12,602 nucleotides of DNA from Oscillospiraceae bacterium (GTDB lineage: Bacteria > Bacillota > Clostridia > Oscillospirales > Ruminococcaceae): the NCBI GenBank assembly GCA_019413245.1, contig DXNX01000002.1, positions 25,762 to 38,363 of the forward strand, written 5' to 3'. Below the pieces are notes generated by a model, which was given only the letters and a program-made list of their open reading frames with translations, had not been told where the DNA came from and did no database searches. How positions within the stretch are numbered: the stretch's first letter is position 1; every line of letters starts with the position of its first letter. A program made the position numbers and the translations under genes. Positions 5,650 to 12,420 of the stretch are shown piece by piece.

Positions 5650-7533
5650 TTATTGCCGGTAATAACCGGTTTCCACAAATTCGATGCTGATGTTGTTTAG
5701 GCCAAACGGTTCACCCAAAACGCCATTTTCTACGCGGAATCCTGCTTTATCTACCTTCTTGATAGAAATTTTGTCTCCAATAGTTCTAGGATTCGAGTCA
5801 CAGGAAAAGGAAATTTTTCCAAAGTTCACATTGGCGAAGTCCAAATATCGTGCACTTGTCTCATCTAGGAAAAGTTCTTCCCACATTCCGTAAGTACGTC
5901 CAAGGACTCGCATGCTTGTAGCCGATGCAGCAGCCAGCTCTACATAAACGCGACTGAAATTCTTTGATCGGTAAATGTTTTTTCCTGCAATGTCCGGTGT
6001 ACGCCAGCAGGCATAAATGGCCTCACCATCATCGTTATAGCTGGTTAGCTGTTCTGAATTCGTATAGAACTTGCAAATTTTTCCTTCGTTTGTGCCAAAC
6101 AACAAAGTTTCTCTATCCGTCCACATGATTCGTGCCGGGATTCCTGTAAGGTAGAATCCCGCGTACTGTCTTGTCGCATATGGTGCGCTTCGGTCTGTCT
6201 GACTTGCCTGCAGCCCGTCCAGGATATACACGGCACCATTTACAGCCAGCCAGTACATATCCTTGTAGGTCACAGCAAAGGCTTCCTCCAGATCCGCTTC
6301 GGACAGCAGCTTTCCGTTCAGATAGAAGCTCCGGAGCTGACTGTACTTCTCTCCTGTGATATCCTGTGCCGTAATGGCGTAGACCCCCAGCTTTGTCAGA
6401 AACAACGGTTCTGTCTGCAGATATCCGAAGGAGTATCGCCCGATGGCGCCTTCTCCCTGAAGGATGTTCACGATGGGAAAAGCCGGCTTGTTGTCCACCA
6501 GGTTTCCTTCCCGAACGATGCAGTTTCGCTCTGCGTCCTGGCCGTTCTTGTGTGCTGCCAATCGAGCATTGACTACCGAATATCCCACAATGGCCGAGTC
6601 GCTCTGCCCAATCACACTGTATCCCGTATCCGGCCAGTATCCCGGGTCATTCAAGCCGGAGTACCAGTCGTAGTTCACGAAGTCTGGGTTGCCACTGAGG
6701 AACAGCCTGTCGGAAGCACCGTTCACACCGAACTGGATTCCAATGCAGCACTTGTTGATGCGGTCCGCATATCCTTCCACCGTTCGGCTGGCAATGATTT
6801 TCACATTGTCTGTGCCGGATACCGGTGTTACTCCCGGGGCTGTATTGAAAGTAACTGTACCCGTTGATCTGTTCACCTTGAAATCTGTGTTTTCTTTTTT
6901 CGCAACCCAGTTTCCGGATGAATTCATGATCTGGGCCGTCACGGCTGTGGAATCCAGATCTCCGAAGCTCAGCTGAAATACTTTTTCATCCTTGTGGTTG
7001 GCATCCACAAGGAAATCCTCTTCCCACTTCGGCTGAAGCAGATTCAGGTCCTCATAGCTTGTACCTCCGCCGTTCGGTGCCCGGCTGATGGTCAGGACCG
7101 GTATTTTGGCATTCTCGGATGCCTTTTTCACGGTCTCGCCATCATATACCAGCAGCGCCTTCCCATCGGCAATCACAATCTTCTTGTCAAATTCCCAGCT
7201 CTTGCTGCGCTCGTCCGCTGCATCCGTATAAATCGGGGTACACTCCCCACCTTCCACCTTGTACAGCTTCGTCCCGGCATGAATCAGGGGCGACTTCCCA
7301 TTCAGGCTGTGATACCCATTGATCCTTCCGTCCAGCTCATACACGGTGTGCCAACCCATCCGCTTCCTGACCTTGCCGGGCACGTCCCGGATCATGTTGG
7401 TGGCGTCGGGGCTACGTTTTGTGTCCACGTTGTTGGGCTGGTTGGTAAAGTCTACCCCCAGGAAGTCTTCGATTCTCACCACCGACAGGCTCGGCGCATC
7501 AACGGACGGCATGTTGATTTGCTTGTATGCCAT
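5650..7533 (-). CDS. Tail/DNA-stabilisation protein, P22 gp10-like
   Basis: A 627-residue protein, the largest complete one in the window, likely forming the tail hub or nozzle that plugs the portal/connector. The N-terminus has the signature VDFTNQPNNVDTKRSPDATN (residues 27-46), followed by KVRKRMGWHTVYELDGRING. This 'variable-position, then RS-P-x-A-x-N-M' start recurs in packaged-DNA stabilisation proteins and podovirus tail nozzle proteins. Repeated beta segments rich in Gly, Tyr and Asp (LIHAGTKLYKVEGG, RLFLSGNPDFVNYDWYSG, LLFGTNEGKICKFYTN) suggest a beta-propeller. The start lies four bases after the upstream stop and has only a weak GGATG-type site, so expression may depend on coupling. 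A tail tube protein of a long-tailed phage is less likely because none of its usual partners follow. Confidence 0.75.
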   Translation of the reverse strand: MAYKQINMPSVDAPSLSVVRIEDFLGVDFTNQPNNVDTKRSPDATNMIRDVPGKVRKRMGWHTVYELDGRINGYHSLNGKSPLIHAGTKLYKVEGGECTPIYTDAADERSKSWEFDKKIVIADGKALLVYDGETVKKASENAKIPVLTISRAPNGGGTSYEDLNLLQPKWEEDFLVDANHKDEKVFQLSFGDLDSTAVTAQIMNSSGNWVAKKENTDFKVNRSTGTVTFNTAPGVTPVSGTDNVKIIASRTVEGYADRINKCCIGIQFGVNGASDRLFLSGNPDFVNYDWYSGLNDPGYWPDTGYSVIGQSDSAIVGYSVVNARLAAHKNGQDAERNCIVREGNLVDNKPAFPIVNILQGEGAIGRYSFGYLQTEPLFLTKLGVYAITAQDITGEKYSQLRSFYLNGKLLSEADLEEAFAVTYKDMYWLAVNGAVYILDGLQASQTDRSAPYATRQYAGFYLTGIPARIMWTDRETLLFGTNEGKICKFYTNSEQLTSYNDDGEAIYACWRTPDIAGKNIYRSKNFSRVYVELAAASATSMRVLGRTYGMWEELFLDETSARYLDFANVNFGKISFSCDSNPRTIGDKISIKKVDKAGFRVENGVLGEPFGLNNISIEFVETGYYRQ

Positions 7534-7537
7534 TCGA

Positions 7538-8089
7538 TCACATCCAGTCCGGCAAGGTATCGTCCTGAAGTACCGTCATTGTGGGGCTATCCACATCCTG
7601 AGACAGGTTAGCCAGCTTTCCCTGATATTGAGCATAGAAGCTCTGGAAAAAGCGCTGGTCATATTCCAGGCTGTTGCACTGGGCCGCCACAAAGAATACG
7701 ACGGCCATAAGAGTGCGTTCCGGCAGTTCCAGTTCCTGCTCGTCCTGTACCGTATCCGGCACATCGTCCGGGAGCTTCTCGTACAGCATCACCGCCGGGT
7801 AATACTGTACATGGATCTGTCTTTCTCCAGTGGCCTCGGACATCTGCCAAGGCAAAGGAACGCCATCCGGGCCAATTACCCGAATCACTCGGCGGAAGTC
7901 TTCCGGTACGTCTGCATCCTCCATCAGCGTTACCGCTTTCTGAATAGGACAATACAGACTGATTTCTTTCTGCGCGGCATCGATAAACTGCGGGATTTTG
8001 ACCGTCAGGTCGCTTTTGGGTTTGGACTCGTCCAACAGCTTGTAGACCAGCTGCCGCACCCGCCCTACCGTCATTTTTTTCTGTGCCAT
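7538..8089 (-). CDS. Head-tail connector (adaptor) protein
   Basis: A 183-residue protein positioned after the coat and decoration genes and before the large tail/stabilisation protein, the place of P22 gp4 or HK97 gp6-type adaptors that form a ring under the portal. The N-terminal part is helical (VGRVRQLVYKLLDESKPKSD, then KIPQFIDAAQKEIS), as in the helical bundle of these adaptors; a beta segment follows (GERQIHVQYYPAVML), and a C-terminal helical part begins LPERTLMAVVFFVAAQCNSL. The body, with a substrate-like YYP segment after a beta turn, matches connector proteins of Firmicutes podoviruses and siphoviruses in outline. The ATG lies just after the terminator hairpin, with only a weak GAGGGAG site upstream (AATGAGGGAGTAAC). 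Family assignment is by order and fold pattern. Confidence 0.68.
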   Translation of the reverse strand: MAQKKMTVGRVRQLVYKLLDESKPKSDLTVKIPQFIDAAQKEISLYCPIQKAVTLMEDADVPEDFRRVIRVIGPDGVPLPWQMSEATGERQIHVQYYPAVMLYEKLPDDVPDTVQDEQELELPERTLMAVVFFVAAQCNSLEYDQRFFQSFYAQYQGKLANLSQDVDSPTMTVLQDDTLPDWM

Positions 8090-8100
8090 GTTACTCCCTC

Positions 8101-8133
8101 ATTTCAAAACGGCCCGGCATTTGGCCGGGCCGT
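8101..8133 (-). terminator. Rho-independent terminator after decoration gene
   Basis: On the minus strand a perfect 10-bp GC-rich stem (arms 8124-8133 and 8109-8118, arm sequence ACGGCCCGGC) encloses a five-base loop and is followed by TTTTGAAAT. It begins ten bases after the stop of the decoration-protein gene and ends eleven bases before the connector start, so it separates head genes from neck/tail genes inside one transcription unit. The T-run has only four T, so read-through is likely. Confidence 0.85.
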
Positions 8134-8142
8134 CAGCATGGT

Positions 8143-8490
8143 TCAGACCGGCAGTTCAAACGCCTGCACCTTGGTGGTACCAGCGCCCTTCAGATGCACA
8201 TAGTCCTTGTAATCGCCAGAGACCAACTTGAAGCGGCCGCTTTCCAGCGTGATGGCAGTGGTCTTGCCACTGGTCACCTTTGCCTGCTCATCGGCCACTC
8301 CCTGCAGCCCGTTGCCCATCTCGATGGTCACGGTATCCTCAGCGCTACCGGACAGAAGCAGAACGATGTTGGAATCCTTGCCGGTATAGAGCACATACAG
8401 GCCGTCGCTTGCGTCGATGGCCGTCCCGTCCTTCAGCTGCAGGCCAGTGTTCAGATCCATTTTTTCGGGTTCGATTTTCACAACAGACAT
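8143..8490 (-). CDS. Probable capsid decoration protein
   Basis: A 115-residue protein three bases downstream of the coat gene stop, with GGGAG eight bases before its ATG. It has little Trp or Cys and is rich in Val, Thr, Gly and Asp in alternating patterns (SNIVLLLSGSAEDTVTIEMG, TTAITLESGRFKLVSG), indicating a small all-beta fold such as those of capsid cement or decoration proteins. Small beta proteins immediately after the coat gene often bind the capsid surface in large copy number. No specific family was recognised, so decoration is inferred from position, size and predicted fold. A strong terminator follows the stop, so coat and this protein form the end of the most abundant transcript segment. 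Confidence 0.7.
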   Translation of the reverse strand: MSVVKIEPEKMDLNTGLQLKDGTAIDASDGLYVLYTGKDSNIVLLLSGSAEDTVTIEMGNGLQGVADEQAKVTSGKTTAITLESGRFKLVSGDYKDYVHLKGAGTTKVQAFELPV

Positions 8491-8493
8491 GGT

Positions 8494-9333
8494 TTACGCT
8501 CCCTTCTTCGCGTTGATGATGATGAGCTCCTTCGGGCGGACAATCTTGGTCCCATAGAGCGTGAAGCCTTTCACGGCATCACTGAAGCGCTTTTCCGGGC
8601 GGTACGGCTCGGTATGGGTCAGCGGGTTGCAGTAAGCGATGGCCCGGGTCGTGCGCATCATGATGTTGTGTCCGTTGTCGCTGTTCTTGGCACAGTTATT
8701 GGACATCTTGATGATCACATTGTTGTACCGCCCCATGCGCCCGTTCTTCAGAAGAGCACTGTTGTCAGTATCCAGTTCGCGGTACGCCTGGCGCAGCAGC
8801 GTCAGCATCCAGGGCGGAATCGTTGCCACAATTTTGGTTTCGGCAGAGACATCGTTTTCCATCAGCTTTTCGATGGCCTGATCCAACGTTTCCAGAATAT
8901 TGGCCTTGGTAATTCCGATGGTGTTCTGTGCCAGCTTCGGTGCGCCCCTATCGTTTGCCAGCAGCGCAATCTTCTGGTCAATCTTCCCAGCCAGACCTTC
9001 CGACGCCTCCGCATTCAGGGCATCCATCAGACCACCGACAGACTGCCGCTTGTCGATATCATCCACCAGGAAGTTGAAATGTGCCACATGGTTGATGATC
9101 ATGCTCACGCTGGTGTCAGCCACCTTCTCAGGATCTTTCAGAATAATTTCACTGCCGTCATCCTGTTCCGTGATAGTCGGCTTACCGACGCCCAGAATCT
9201 TGACCGTGTCCCCCATCTTGCTGACCGTTCCCTCATATTCGCGGTTGCAGTCCTCCGCAAATACCAGTTTGCGCTCCAGCTCACGGTTGATTGCTTCCGC
9301 CCACACAGTGGGCATAAAGTTTTTAAAGCTCAT
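8494..9333 (-). CDS. Major capsid (coat) protein
   Basis: A 279-residue protein taken as the major head protein from its place right after the scaffold gene and from sequence typical of HK97-fold coat proteins in Clostridia phages. It starts MSFKNFMPTVWAEAINRELE, followed by a beta-rich segment with GDTVKILGVGKPTI (the kind of start seen in P22-type coat proteins), a helical backbone (GLAGKIDQKIALLAND), a domain with ATIPPWMLTLLRQAYRELD, and a late segment KGFTLYGTKIVRPKELIII typical of the C-terminal strand. It is shorter than P22 gp5 (430 residues). ATG at 9333 has AAGGAG six bases upstream, an excellent site; an upstream start at 9360 lacks this. Whether it belongs to the P22-coat or another capsid family cannot be settled by eye. 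Confidence 0.88.
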   Translation of the reverse strand: MSFKNFMPTVWAEAINRELERKLVFAEDCNREYEGTVSKMGDTVKILGVGKPTITEQDDGSEIILKDPEKVADTSVSMIINHVAHFNFLVDDIDKRQSVGGLMDALNAEASEGLAGKIDQKIALLANDRGAPKLAQNTIGITKANILETLDQAIEKLMENDVSAETKIVATIPPWMLTLLRQAYRELDTDNSALLKNGRMGRYNNVIIKMSNNCAKNSDNGHNIMMRTTRAIAYCNPLTHTEPYRPEKRFSDAVKGFTLYGTKIVRPKELIIINAKKGA

Positions 9334-9371
9334 ATTCTTCTCCTTTGCATTCGACTGCAAAAGCCTCGCTG

Positions 9372-10184
9372 TTACCAGCTCAACATGCTTTTGCGAATGT
9401 CGTCATAATGTTCATGCACTTCCTTGGGGCTCATGGCCGCCACCTGCTCCTTGGTATAGTGTCCGCCGGGCTGCTTCTGACCGCCGCCAATAGCACCGGT
9501 GGAAACCGGCTTGGGCGCGGTGCGCGCCCGCTGTGCCCGGATTGCCTCATATGCCGTGACAGCGCTGACCTGCCCTGTTGCCATGATGGCCATGAACTCG
9601 GGTCCAAGTTCCACTACACTCTTAGCCTTTTCGTCCGGGTAGGCTTTCTTGATGCTGCGCAGATCCTGCTCAAAGGTCTGCTGGGCCATGGCGGCCTTGG
9701 CCTGTGCGTTCTCCCTGGCCATTCTCTGATACTCGGGGTCGGTCTGCCGCAGATTCTCACGCAGGTCGTTCATCACGGTCTGCGCGGCTGCCGTATCGAT
9801 ACCTGCCTTCTGGGCTGCAGCTTTCACGGCCATCTCATTTTTCCAGTCCTGCCAATCCTGTTCACTGGCAAAAGGCTTATTGGTTCGCGGGTCCACCATT
9901 CCATCGGTGACCTCGCGGAACATGCGCTCACGGCGGGCGGCTTCCACTTCACGGCGGCGCTGCGCGGCCATTGCATTTTCCGGGGTCTTCCAGGGCTGTT
10001 CCTGCAGCTGGAACGGCTTCGGATCGGCCTGCTGGCCTCCCTCCGCGTTCATTCCTTCATCTTCCGGCTCCTGGCTGGTATGGGGTTCCGCCCCCTGTCC
10101 CTCCATATGCGGCCCTTCGGCGTAGCTTTCAGGATTGGCTGCTCCTGCTTCGGTCTGTGCATTGTTCATGTTTTCCAGTTCCAT
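9372..10184 (-). CDS. Scaffolding protein
   Basis: A 270-residue acidic, Gln- and Ala-rich, largely helical protein lying directly before the coat gene, as scaffolding proteins do. The N-terminal third is disordered and acidic (for example GPHMEGQGAEPHTSQEPEDEG), the middle is predicted coiled coil (RRREVEAARRERMFREVTDG and following), and the basic/amphipathic C-terminus YTKEQVAAMSPKEVHEHYDD resembles the end of many Firmicutes-phage scaffolds, where this end contacts the coat protein. It would direct procapsid assembly and leave before or during packaging. The ATG at 10184 has GGAGG five bases upstream; an in-frame ATG at 10196 with a weaker site would add four residues. A 38-nt gap separates it from the coat gene. 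No protease domain is seen. Confidence 0.85.
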   Translation of the reverse strand: MELENMNNAQTEAGAANPESYAEGPHMEGQGAEPHTSQEPEDEGMNAEGGQQADPKPFQLQEQPWKTPENAMAAQRRREVEAARRERMFREVTDGMVDPRTNKPFASEQDWQDWKNEMAVKAAAQKAGIDTAAAQTVMNDLRENLRQTDPEYQRMARENAQAKAAMAQQTFEQDLRSIKKAYPDEKAKSVVELGPEFMAIMATGQVSAVTAYEAIRAQRARTAPKPVSTGAIGGGQKQPGGHYTKEQVAAMSPKEVHEHYDDIRKSMLSW

Positions 10185-10196
10185 CTTGTCCTCCAT

Positions 10197-10302
10197 GTTT
10201 TCCCTGTTGGTGGGTTTTCGGCTTTCGCGCCGCCGATGCGTATTTCGGCGATGGTCGCCGCCCTCGGGTGTTTGCCCGTCCCGCCGGGTCTATCTCCACC
10301 CC
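10197..10302 (-). other. Hairpin-rich spacer before scaffold gene, possible structured RNA
   Basis: This 106-nt gap is the longest non-coding stretch in an otherwise packed operon and holds several perfect inverted repeats. 10246-10251 pairs with 10255-10260 (six bp, three-base loop). 10231-10236 pairs with 10245-10250 (six bp). These two stems share bases and so exclude each other. Shorter stems are 10219-10222 with 10229-10232, 10265-10268 with 10275-10278, and 10299-10302 with 10307-10310, the last enclosing the upstream stop codon. There is no U-tract typical of a rho-independent terminator after the main stems. A leader element controlling scaffold/coat expression, a processing site, or a dispersed structured repeat would all fit. 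No match to a known ribozyme or riboswitch core was recognised by eye. Confidence 0.5.
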
Positions 10303-10476
10303 TTACGGGGATTCGAGCTCTTTTACAAGCACACGCCTTGTCGTCTGTTCCTGCCAACACAGCGGGCAAGCCCGATTCGTGCATCCATATACCAGCACAC
10401 GCACAGTACCAGCTTTTTCCTGTTCTTCATGAGAGCTGCGGATTCTCAGCTCACACAGACATTGTCTGCATTGCAT
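10303..10476 (-). CDS. Small zinc-ribbon protein
   Basis: A 57-residue protein with the cysteine pattern of a treble-clef or zinc-ribbon fold: C3-x2-C6 (plus C8) near the N-terminus and C32-x4-C37-x2-C40 (CTNRACPLC) in the second half, able to bind one zinc ion. The chosen ATG at 10476 is preceded by GGGAGGTG with seven bases between GGAGGT and the ATG, much better placed than the upstream in-frame start at 10518. The gene overlaps the end of the portal gene by 26 nt in another frame. The TAA stop lies in the loop of a short GC-rich hairpin. Small zinc-binding proteins such as Mu Com act in translational control, but there is no clear similarity to Com here; function is unknown. It may bind nucleic acid or assist capsid assembly. 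Confidence 0.75.
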   Translation of the reverse strand: MQCRQCLCELRIRSSHEEQEKAGTVRVLVYGCTNRACPLCWQEQTTRRVLVKELESP

Positions 10477-12205
10477 TGTCCGCACCTCCCTGCATCTGGT
10501 TTTCCGTTCCACCAGCACCGTAAAGGGCTACAGCTGCAGCATACGCTTCTTTCTGCATCTGTACCTGCTGTTTCGCCTGCTGCTGACGCCGCTCAATGAT
10601 CTTGCGGAATTTAGCTGCCGGAACCGGGCTTTGGTCATCCAGCACCTCGACCCACTCTTCAAACGTGATGTGGCCCTGAGCCAAAGCGTTGTCCAGGCTC
10701 ATCTGCTCACTGGCAACGCTGTACGGATCTGCCGGGGATACATCAATGCGCAAGTCCACGTCCATGGTGCTTAATGATTCTGGAGGAATGGTGACCTTCA
10801 CCATGCCCTGTTTGCCTTCTTTATCCTCGTAGACAAAGCTCATTCCCATGGGGCTATAGGCACACCACAGCTTGTACCAGATCCGGGCCAGCTGCTCGAT
10901 AAAATCTTTATAGGCGGCCGACTGATCATTCAGTGTCAGCGCCGCCTGGTCCCTGGCTGCCTTGATGGCTTCGCCGCTGGTCTTGGTCACATCCACCTGC
11001 CCCGTGGCATTGTCGGATGCCCCTTCAAGCTCCCGGGTCTGCTGGATAAGCTCCGCCTGCAGTGCGGCGCCCTCGCCGCTGGTGGTCTTTGGCTCCAGGT
11101 ATTGGATAGCCGCGCTGATGGGCTGGCCGTTCAGGTTGGTGGCCTGGATGGCACTGCCCACCTTGTTCAACGCCTGCGGGTTAGCGATTTTGCTACTATC
11201 GTAAACAGCTGTCGGATATCCGTACCGCTTCACGATCAGACTGCGGCGCGCCAGCGTCTTGTTGGCCTCGATCTGGTTCGGGATCAGCTGTTCACATTCG
11301 CTCACGCCGCGGGCATTCCCGGGCATTTCTTCCCAGAGCATGTGCGCAATGGGATACATATCCATGCCGGGCACCTTCTGCATGGGTTGCCAGATTACGC
11401 TCTGTGTGCTGCGGCAAAACTCCAGAACCCGCCGGGGAGATTCATCCCTCTGAATAGGCTGCCCCTGATCATCCAGTTCCGGTTCTTCTTCCGTGAGACG
11501 GAAAAAGACCAGGCTTGTGCATTTTCCATCACCGGATTTTACTTCCCGTTCTGTTCTCTGTCCCACATATGTATCTGTCTCACTGTCCGATACGATCAGC
11601 TCGATTTCCTCATCGGTCAACCCGTTTTCCCTTGCCTGACGCCTGACTTCAGCCACAGGCAAGCGCTCTGCCACGATGATCCATCCCTGTTTCTGGATGT
11701 CCTGTTCCTGCTCGTCTGACAAGTAAACGGCACTCCGATCCAGCACAACCACTGCCAGGCGTGGCGTCGTATCCTGGGCGACGGACTCGCTTTCCGGGCG
11801 GGTGTCGTAGGTGTACACATAGCTGTCCCCGGTAATAGCGGCTGCCTTGACCACTTTCCACTTTTTGGCATCCATGCCGGTGTACTCCCACACCATCTCC
11901 GCGAACTTGTCCAAATTACGGCAGAAGTCCTTTCCCTTATCATCGTAGCTACTGAACACAATGGTCGTGTCGTTGGTGGCCACCGTGGCGATTTTGAACT
12001 TCAGAATCGGTTTGATGAAGTTTTCACTGGGCAGTTCCTGGCTGCCCTTACTCATCCCCCACCACTGGTCGCCATTGAAAAAGTGCCAGCATCGCTCATC
12101 CCGGCGATACATGTTCACGCTGCGGTGGTGCTCAACTCCGGCACGATATTTCCGCCAGATGTCCGTGCAGGGCTTTCCATCTTCATACCATGTGCTCTGA
12201 TTCAT
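10451..12205 (-). CDS. Portal protein, P22-like
   Basis: A 584-residue protein forming the dodecameric ring at one capsid vertex through which DNA is packaged and ejected. The N-terminal region (RCWHFFNGDQWW, then ENFIKPILKFKIATVATND) and the central region (GNARGVSECEQLIPNQIEANKTL) resemble portal proteins of P22-like and Clostridia phages: a wing/clip body with a conserved central segment. The C-terminal part is rich in Gln and Ala (ERRQQQAKQQVQMQKEAYAA), consistent with a helical barrel-like tail. It is shorter than P22 gp1 (about 725 residues). The ATG at 12205 is chosen because it overlaps the upstream stop as ATGA and follows a GGGTGG stretch; a GTG at 12214 would add three residues. 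Its place between terminase and scaffold/coat genes agrees with the call. Confidence 0.92.
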   Translation of the reverse strand: MNQSTWYEDGKPCTDIWRKYRAGVEHHRSVNMYRRDERCWHFFNGDQWWGMSKGSQELPSENFIKPILKFKIATVATNDTTIVFSSYDDKGKDFCRNLDKFAEMVWEYTGMDAKKWKVVKAAAITGDSYVYTYDTRPESESVAQDTTPRLAVVVLDRSAVYLSDEQEQDIQKQGWIIVAERLPVAEVRRQARENGLTDEEIELIVSDSETDTYVGQRTEREVKSGDGKCTSLVFFRLTEEEPELDDQGQPIQRDESPRRVLEFCRSTQSVIWQPMQKVPGMDMYPIAHMLWEEMPGNARGVSECEQLIPNQIEANKTLARRSLIVKRYGYPTAVYDSSKIANPQALNKVGSAIQATNLNGQPISAAIQYLEPKTTSGEGAALQAELIQQTRELEGASDNATGQVDVTKTSGEAIKAARDQAALTLNDQSAAYKDFIEQLARIWYKLWCAYSPMGMSFVYEDKEGKQGMVKVTIPPESLSTMDVDLRIDVSPADPYSVASEQMSLDNALAQGHITFEEWVEVLDDQSPVPAAKFRKIIERRQQQAKQQVQMQKEAYAAAVALYGAGGTENQMQGGADNAMQTMSV

Positions 12206-12420
12206 TTCGCCCACCCGTCAAACTTTTCGATTTCGGCCAGCTGCTCGGCCAGCTTTTCGTCTTCGCCGTTCTCTGCCGGCACCGGGGGCGGTTCGATCAC
12301 CTTGGCCGGCGGCTCCCCGTGGCCCATCCGCATCCCGTCGCGCACCCCGGCGCGCCAGGCGGCAATGATGCCAACCGCGGAAATCACCGCCATACCGTAA
12401 AATGCAAAATCAAATAACAT
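12202..12420 (-). CDS. Small single-span membrane protein between terminase and portal
   Basis: A 72-residue protein of unknown function. Residues about 3-22 form a hydrophobic helix (FDFAFYGMAVISAVGIIAAW), followed by an Arg-rich stretch, a proline-rich linker (EPPPVPAE) and an acidic amphipathic C-terminal helix (EDEKLAEQLAEIEKF). The positive charges after the span suggest the C-terminus is cytoplasmic. The ATG at 12420 is preferred because a GGGGGG stretch lies about nine bases upstream; an in-frame ATG at 12450 is possible but overlaps the terminase more. The stop overlaps the portal start as ATGA, so translation is probably coupled. Small membrane proteins beside terminase genes are often annotated only as hypothetical; a lysis or membrane-docking role cannot be decided from sequence. 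Confidence 0.62.
   Translation of the reverse strand: MLFDFAFYGMAVISAVGIIAAWRAGVRDGMRMGHGEPPAKVIEPPPVPAENGEDEKLAEQLAEIEKFDGWAK

Noticed and set aside
8083..9408. Long plus-strand open frame of 441 residues opposite the coat and decoration genes.
   Set aside because: It is antisense to two genes with excellent ribosome binding sites and family-like proteins; its His/Leu/Arg-rich composition is typical of a shadow frame.
10166..10384. A 72-residue open frame (minus strand) that reads through the structured spacer from within the zinc-ribbon gene into the start of the scaffold gene.
   Set aside because: It overlaps two better supported genes, has no good ribosome binding site and its Arg/Gly-rich composition follows the GC-rich hairpins. 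Kept only as a possible alternative to the RNA interpretation.
9345..10523. Long plus-strand open frame of 392 residues opposite scaffold and part of the spacer.
   Set aside because: Shadow of the scaffold gene on the opposite strand; no ribosome binding site or family-like protein.
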